From Megaustenia siamemsis (Eukaryota > Mollusca > Gastropoda > Stylommatophora > Ariophantidae), in contig JAVIAB010000047.1 of NCBI GenBank assembly GCA_032433765.1, positions 14,187,607 to 14,251,606 of the forward strand: a stretch of DNA of 64,000 bases, given 5' to 3'. Shown here one piece after another: positions 57,916 to 64,000 of the stretch. The first letter of the stretch is position 1. Each line of letters begins with the position of its first letter. The notes beneath the pieces are model-generated. The model saw nothing but the letters and a program-made list of their open reading frames with translations, had not been told where the DNA came from and ran no database searches. The translations under genes and the position numbers were made by a program.

Positions 57916-58990
57916 AAACATCAAAGATTATTCCAAAGCATTTAACAAAGCAAAGCACCAAGGAATAATCAAAATTTTAGAAGGCATAAGCGTAGACAGC
58001 AAAGATCTAAGAATAATAAAGAACATATACTGGCAACAAACAGCGGACATAAGAACTGGAAACCAATTGGGAATGTTTCAACAAATAAAACAGGGTGTTA
58101 GACAAGGTTGTTTGCTGTCCCCAGATTTGTTTAATATTTATAGTGAAGTTATTTTAAGATCCATAAAGGGCATGCCTGGAATAACAATCGGAGGTCATAA
58201 TGTAAATAATCTAAGGTATGCTGATGATACAGTCTTAATCGCTAAGAGTGAAAATGAGTTACAATAAATGTTGGATATTATAGTGAAAGAAAAAAAAAAG
58301 GATTTAGCCTTAATCGCAAAAAGACAGAAGTAATGGTAACAACAAAGAAAAATACATCACCACAGCGCATAATAAAGACAAGTGGAACAATATTGAAACA
58401 GATAAATGCATTTAAATATTTGGGAACTTTGTTGGCCTCAGACGGATTATGTACAAAAGAGGTGAGATGCAGAATGGCTTAGGCAGAAGCAGCTTTCCAA
58501 AAATGAGGAAGATACTATGCAATCTATTTTTGACAATAGAAACAAGAAAAAGAGTTCTTAAATGTTATGTAGAGCCAGTTTTAACATACGGATGTGAATC
58601 ATGGACAATAGGACAACAGACAAGAAAATGACTGGAGGCTGTAGAAATGTGATTTTACAGAAGAATGTTGAGAATACCACGAACAACTAAGAGGAGTAAT
58701 GAAAACGCCCTGAAAGAGGCCAAAGTAAAAAGAGAGCTAATTTCCAATATTAGAAAGAAGCAATCATCATTTTTGGTCATGCAATGAGAAGGGAACAGCT
58801 ATAATATATATTGTAACAACGGAAAAATTGAGGGACGAAGAGATAGAGGGAAACAAAGAGAAAAAATAACATACAGCTTAAGAGAATGGCTTGGCAGAAG
58901 GTCAACAACAGAAATGATAAATAACTGTCGAGATCGAAAGTTGTGGACTATCATGATCACCTACGCCAGCAGACCCTGTACTTGATGATG
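57916..58990 (+). mobile_element. LINE-A RT fragment inside the minisatellite
   Basis: Frame 58067-58267 has GVRQGCLLSPDLFNIYS and RYADDTVLIAKSE with an intact YADD. Later frames carry YLGTLL and the RT tail. It ends GTACTTGATGATGA. It is 5'-truncated with several stops and frameshifts. Confidence 0.9.
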
Positions 58991-59100
58991 ATACTGTTTA
59001 AGTGTTAACATGACTATATTCATTTAAGTGTAAATATGACTATATTATTTCAGTATAAACATGACTAATTTGTTTAGGTATAAACATGACTATATTGTAT
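58985..59100. repeat. TGTAAACATGACTATA minisatellite, part 2
   Basis: About four units continuing the array interrupted by the LINE-A fragment. Confidence 0.8.
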
Positions 59101-59901
59101 TGCAATTTAACACCAGATCAAATAAATCAGTAAATCAGAACAAAAGTCAACGGGTCACCTCAACTCATGAAGCTGATACTAGAACAGCGATGTCACTAAC
59201 GCTTCATTATCAAACAGCAATTATTATAAGACTACCTTTACCTTTTTTAAAATAAGAATTAATCTGGTGCTTATATTATTCGTCTGACAATTGCTTGATT
59301 ATATGTTCATTCCGTTAATTATTTATTTTAATTATTAATTAATATTAATTATTTAATTAATTATTTTGATTCTTAATCAATTAATTTAAAATTAATTATT
59401 AATAATTATTATGATAATTATTTTGAGCACGTATGTTAATTATTTTGTTAAATATTAACACAATTATTGTGAGCACGTATACTCCGACCGTTTAAAGAAA
59501 CAACCGTCACCTGTCGTCTAAGTCAGATTACAAACGTCATCAAGAAAAAACACAAGTTTGAAAATGTATCTTGCACTCTCCCGCGTTTATATAAAACTAA
59601 ACTCGTCGTCTCCTCGTCCTATTGTGTTCTCCAGATTGTTTTTCTTCGCGAGACAACTTCTCTAAAGATGTTGCTGATGTCAAAGTGGATCATCCACATG
59701 TTACATTCCAAGTTAATAAAGTTCATAGCAATCTCGGACAAACGCAATCAAAACATGTTTACAATTTCACTCGAGAAACAATTTGTTAAATTGTGACTGT
59801 GAGCAGAATTCTAGTTATCTCGACAATTCTCAGCGGAGATTACATGCAATTTGTCAACAATTGTGTATTGTTGATGTCTTTTACTGTGTGTACTTTAATC
59901 T
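59101..59901. other. AT-rich spacer, nothing recognised
   Basis: A strongly A/T-biased TTAATTA-rich stretch lies at about 59310-59470. No gene or repeat match. Confidence 0.5.
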
Positions 59902-60150
59902 TAGGGAGCCGTGATAGCTCAGTGGTTAATGAACTGGACTACAAAGGACAAGGGGTAGGGTTCGATCCCAACCGACGGCTTCCGGGTTCACACAGCCTTT
60001 AATGGGTACCGGATATTTTTTCTGGGAAAGTGAAGCGGCACGGGCATAATACCGACCACATTACCACAAAAATCATGTGTCGAAGGTCTGTAAAATTTAT
60101 GGGCACTAACACCATATTCCCTATACGCCACTTGAAGTGACGGGGTACTT
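59902..60150 (+). mobile_element. SINE-1, best-preserved copy
   Basis: Head GGGAGCCGTGATAGCTCAGT with TAGCTCAGTGG (A box) and GGTTCGATCCC (B box). Complete body through CGCCACTTGAAGTGACGGGG, followed by a T-run near 60156. Confidence 0.95.
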
Positions 60151-60341
60151 AGCTTTATTTTTTTTTTACTTTAATTTTAATCTATTTTGTTTTCTATTTT
60201 TCATGACCTGTTAATTTCCTTAATTTCTTTGTGTTCTATTATTATAGTTTTAGATATTTAGTTATGTTGTTTATTGATTGTTAAAGTACAACACTGTACG
60301 TATTTTTTTAAAGGAAAAATAAAAAAAAAATAAAAAATTGA

Positions 60342-60650
60342 TATGTAAGAAGTTTTACGTGACAAGTGGACGACACAGACTAAACAACGTTTCGGCTCAA
60401 TAGGCCTTCATCAGGAACAAACAAAAAAATACACACACACGGATATATAAGTAAAACTAATAACGAAACATCCAAAACAAATAATTTTTATTAACAAATA
60501 ATTTTTGTTTTGGACGATTCGTTATTAGTTTTACTTACATATCCGTGTGTGTGTGTTTTTGTTTTTGTTTGTTCCTGCTGAAGGCCTATTGGGCCGAAAC
60601 GTCGTTTAATCTGTGTCGTCCACTAATCACGTAAAGCTTCTAACATACCA
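60342..60650. repeat. Foldback element with 150-bp arms
   Basis: 60342-60489 and 60497-60650 are near-perfect inverted copies with almost no loop. Both arms contain GAAGGCCTATT and CGAAACG. The motif CTGATGA...GAAAC, as in hammerhead ribozyme cores and Penelope-like element repeats, is intact in the left arm (minus strand, about 60388-60415) and reads CTGCTGA in the right arm. Confidence 0.85.
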
Positions 60651-61074
60651 TTTTTTTCTATTCTTTAACTTTTCCTCACATTCAGCTTTACTGCAGCTTC
60701 GCATTTTTATGCATTCATTTGCATTTCTTTGTCTTAACCTCTTATAAAAAATGTCTTGACAATAGATCACGGGCTGAAATTATGATTTATATGAAGGACC
60801 GAGAGGTATAGAGAGAGAGAGAGAGATGGCGCCTACGGCAACCGGCATGGCACCTGATGATGGTGGTGAGTATATGTAGACGTATTGCTGATTATTTTAG
60901 TCACTTTCCATGTAGATGTAGCCTCGTTCTTGAATGTGTCTGGGTGCGGTTACAATAGATATGTTTTATTCTTACAGATATCCTTCATCATTTTTCTTGG
61001 TATCCCTTTGCTGATGTTTTGGGGCAGATTGCTTTTGATGTTGTTTGGTCTGGCATATTCTAGAAGACAGGGCA
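60651..61074. other. Spacer with a LINE-B end scrap
   Basis: A GA dinucleotide run (about 60811-60825) is followed by GCCTACGGCAACCGGCATGG (60832-60851), the LINE-B 3' end. Otherwise nothing recognised. Confidence 0.45.
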
Positions 61075-61445
61075 ATCACAAAGTATAGAGAACCGGCGAA
61101 GACAGGGCAATGACAAAGTATAGAGAACCGGCAAAGACAGGGTAATGACAAAGTATAGGGAACCGGCGAAGTCAGGGCAATGACAAAGTATAGAGAACAG
61201 GCGAAGACGGCAATGACAAAGTATAGGGAACCGGCGAAGACGGCAATGACAAAGTATAGGGAACCGGCGAAGTCAGGGCAATGACAAAGTATAGGGAACC
61301 GGCGAAGTCAGGGCAATGACAAAGTATAGGGAACCGGCGAAGTCAGGGCAATGACAAAGTATAGGGAACCGGCGAAGTCAGGGCAATGACAAAGTATAGG
61401 GAACCGGCGAAGACAGGAAAATGACAAAGTATAGAGAACCGGCGA
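61075..61445. repeat. 35-bp minisatellite
   Basis: About 11 copies of CAGGGCAATGACAAAGTATA plus GGGAACCGGCGAAG, some with 4-bp deletions. Confidence 0.94.
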
Positions 61446-61734
61446 AGATTGCTGTTATATACAGGGAACACTGTTCAAGTCTGAGACCCATACAGGTCAT
61501 GTTTAAATACGCAACAAAAGTTGAAAATTGAAAGAAGTTTTGAAGTACATACTGTCTAATTGAGGGATTGATGTTCTCTACCGTGTAACGTCACATGACT
61601 TTTCTTTTGTATGGGTCACATGTAGTTGATGAATAGATTGGACCAGTTCGTTTGAAAATAAAGTTCGTTAAGTTGTTTATATCACGAGGCAAAATGATTA
61701 AATACTCTTAAACTGTAAAGTGGACTTCCGGTCA
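61446..61734. other. Spacer, nothing recognised
   Basis: No coding region or repeat match recognised. Confidence 0.45.
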
Positions 61735-62045
61735 ATATGGCGGATAGGCGGCTGGAACCGTTGAGGCTGTCCCTGAAAAGCGTTCAGTGTTGCAGTTTCC
61801 TCATATTCCAAGTCTGGCTTGCCACTGAGCTACTGAGTTTAGTGCTCTGTGCACACCGTGAGCTGTGTTTTTCATGCGGGTCGTGTTTCGACTTTCCGAT
61901 TGCTTACGATGAATGATGACATCGCATGACTAAGGACAGATAGTTGCTTTCACTTTCGGTGCCGCTTGGTCTTTTGGCGTGTGCTATGGCTGCTATGATC
62001 GTGACTGCAGCTGCCTTTCTTTGTTTGGATCCTTCAATGAGATGA
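61735..62045 (-). repeat. Dispersed repeat X, copy b
   Basis: Reverse complement of the family seen at 41295-41625 (plus strand here: TGTTGCAGTTTCCTCATATT, TGGCGGATAGGCGG). Confidence 0.75.
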
Positions 62046-62284
62046 GATGTTAATTTAAATGATTCCAAAAGCCACTGGCGGTTGAGCAATCATGGATTTT
62101 TGTTTGTTTGTAGTGATACCAAGGCCTTCGACCTAACTACAACTACCAGCTGTACAGTGCGTGGCGACAGGTCGGAATGTGCACTATTTATAGTTTTAAT
62201 TTTCAAGTGAACACATAAACAACTGGGATAACATCGTAGTACAAGATTTGCTTAATTATGTTATTTTATTATGTTTGTGCAGTT

Positions 62285-62415
62285 CAACAATACTGCTGTT
62301 ATATTGAGTTCATGAATACTGCTGTTATATTGAGTTCATGAATACTGCTGTTATATTGAGTTCATGAATACTGCTGTTGTATTGAGTTCAGCGATACTGC
62401 TGTTATATTGAAGTC
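62285..62415. repeat. 26-bp minisatellite, left part
   Basis: Five units of ATACTGCTGTTATATTGAGT plus TCATGA or TCAGCG. It resumes at 62690-62725 beyond a SINE-1. Confidence 0.88.
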
Positions 62416-62436
62416 AAGGAAAGTAAAAAATTAAAG

Positions 62437-62678
62437 AGCCCCTTCACGCCAAGTGGCGTATAGGGAATATGGTGTTAGTGACCCTATATTTTACAGAAGT
62501 TCAGCACATTATTTTTGGGGTAATATGGTCGGTGTTACGCCCGTGCCACTTTACTTTCCCAGAAAAAAATCCGGTACCCATTTAAGGCTGGGTAAACCCG
62601 GAAGCCGTCGGTTGGGATCGAACCCTACCTCTTGTCCTTTGTAGTCCAGTTCACTAACCACTGAGATATCGCGGCTCC
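62437..62678 (-). mobile_element. SINE-1 inside the 26-bp minisatellite
   Basis: Complete copy. The minus strand begins GGGAGCCGCGATATCTCAGT, has B box GGTTCGATCCC, and ends at CGCCACTTGGCGTGAAGGGG. Confidence 0.93.
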
Positions 62679-62689
62679 CTGAGGGCAAG

Positions 62690-64000
62690 GATACTGCTGT
62701 TATATTGAGTTCAGCAATACCGCTATTTACATTTCTTTAAAAAATATATTTTTTGTTGCGCACATGTTGAAAAACATAAAAAATATTTCAAATTATAAAA
62801 ATAAATACATTTAGAAGTCTTGAGCTATTGTGTCGTGGTTTTACATTTTATTAATTAATCTAAGATGTCAAATTTAAACGTTGAGCGAACTCCGCCGGTG
62901 TTACAGATTGCGTACTCTGTGCTGATAACTCGTTAAACGAACAGCACGAGATTTAAGTACTAAAGAACGCTACTTGTTGAATCTATAACAACAACACGTA
63001 CTGCACTAGTGAGAACCTTTCTATTTGAGCTAACACAAAAAGTAATGTAACTTGTTTCTTTTAAAACTTCTTTCTTCCATTTTATTTATTTTTTTCTTTT
63101 TTGTGTGTGTTATTTTTCACTTTTGTTATTTATTATTTTCTATTTTTTTGTCGCTTTTGCTATTGATATGACGTATTGATCGAAACATCAATATTATATA
63201 TATGTGCCATTATATGAGACTGCTGAGCATTTTATTACATATTTTCTTTGCCCCATTGCCGACTTGTATTTACGTTCTCAGTCATTTTGAATTAAATTAG
63301 AAACCATAAAAATGCAACATTTTAAGGCATTCTAATTATAGACTTTCTTACGTCATATTTTTTCTTGAGAATTTAATTCTAGATTACCTGCCCCTTGATC
63401 ATGCAAATAGAAGCACGTGCCAGCCGTCTGGTCTAACTAAAAATAGAAGGCAGTAAGGAATCTCCCTTGATGTTTTGTGATAGATCTTCTATGGGAATTC
63501 TCATCTATAAAAAGACTTCACGCCAGACTCGTGGCTATGGTGGCTATGACAGGTTGATAGTTTCCTTGCGATAACATCGACCGATAGCACATGGTCGCTA
63601 TAAACAATGATTTTCTGATTATTATCTTGATTGCTATCTGGCTTATCGACGACACGGCGTGAATATTGCCCTCAATCATTGTCTCGGTTGACAGACAACC
63701 ATAATTTGACGAGAATCACAGCCACATGTTATTACCACAGCATGCCTGCCCGTCGATTTTCTGCGAGAAAGAAACGGGAACAGTAATTAGTGTTTATATT
63801 TGCAATAATTGGTATCTACAGTCATATGGTAAATAATGAAAGTAGACTTTTCAAATGATTTAAGGGGTAGAGCCACAGGGGAAAATAAACATAAAAAGGT
63901 ATTGAGCGGCTAAATTAACAAATAGATAAGACAAGCTTCAACGTTCCGGCAAAAGCATTAATTAGGTATTACAAACAAACTATACACATGAAACACAAAA
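62690..64000. other. AT-rich unannotated end of window
   Basis: A short stub of the 26-bp array (to about 62725), then roughly 1.3 kb with no recognised coding region, RNA gene or repeat. Confidence 0.5.

Noticed and set aside
59902..59985. A functional tRNA gene
   Set aside because: A and B boxes are present, but the sequence is the head of a multi-copy SINE with a conserved body and lacks proper acceptor pairing.

Overview
This is nuclear DNA from a repeat-rich metazoan. The AT-rich background, many tRNA-derived SINEs, 5'-truncated LINE fragments, one class-A neuropeptide receptor exon with a consensus splice donor and two Polinton/Maverick elements suggest a lophotrochozoan invertebrate, probably a mollusc. 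That taxonomic guess is weak inference. No bacterial-style operon, CRISPR array or rRNA gene was seen.

Layout. 1-1.7 kb: a 28-bp minisatellite, then SINE and MITE fragments. 1.9-14.3 kb: a purine-rich minisatellite (TATAGTTG-type unit) split by Polinton-2 (3732-13749). Polinton-2 carries a decayed protein-primed DNA polymerase B on the minus strand and decayed packaging ATPase, core-like protein, integrase, major capsid and protease genes on the plus strand. 14.3-24.1 kb: LINE and SINE debris, a GC-richer unidentified segment and a 61-bp tandem array. 24.2-27.0 kb: a 78-bp/43-bp minisatellite carrying a SINE. 27.2-32.4 kb: LINE fragments, including two opposed copies of one RTE-like family. 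33.0-35.9 kb: a 36-bp satellite. 37.2-39.7 kb: TTCA-type and 23-bp arrays. 39.7-42.3 kb: four repeat families. 42.9-44.1 kb: a 30-bp array. 45.5-47.2 kb: a CT-rich compound array. 48.0-49.5 kb: a TTAA-flanked MITE and a 40-bp array. 49.9-50.25 kb: the only convincing host coding exon, the start of a neuromedin-U/CAPA/pyrokinin-like GPCR. 50.66-57.67 kb: Polinton-1. 57.7-64 kb: a nested LINE, SINEs, a long foldback element, minisatellites and unannotated AT-rich DNA.

The most unusual object is Polinton-1 (50656-57671, 7016 bp). It has 1-kb terminal inverted repeats with 5'-AGTAGTATAG ends, abutted on both sides by CATGAC. It encodes only a zinc-finger/OTU-like/PolB protein, which is broken. 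The inverted repeats contain the last third of the palm-domain coding sequence, so a second copy of the polymerase C-terminus lies at the other end. A 136-bp tandem array sits where Polinton-2 has its capsid and packaging genes. The simplest inference is that the right half was lost and the left end was copied onto the right. Both Polintons share the terminal AGTAGT(A/G)TA sequence, the minus-strand polymerase layout and a splice-acceptor-like sequence just before the polymerase ATG.

Mobile elements repeatedly sit inside tandem arrays: Polinton-2, Polinton-1, one LINE and three SINE copies. All transposon genes here look inactive. The long open frames across the 36-bp, 30-bp and G-rich arrays follow from repeat periodicity and are not supported as genes.
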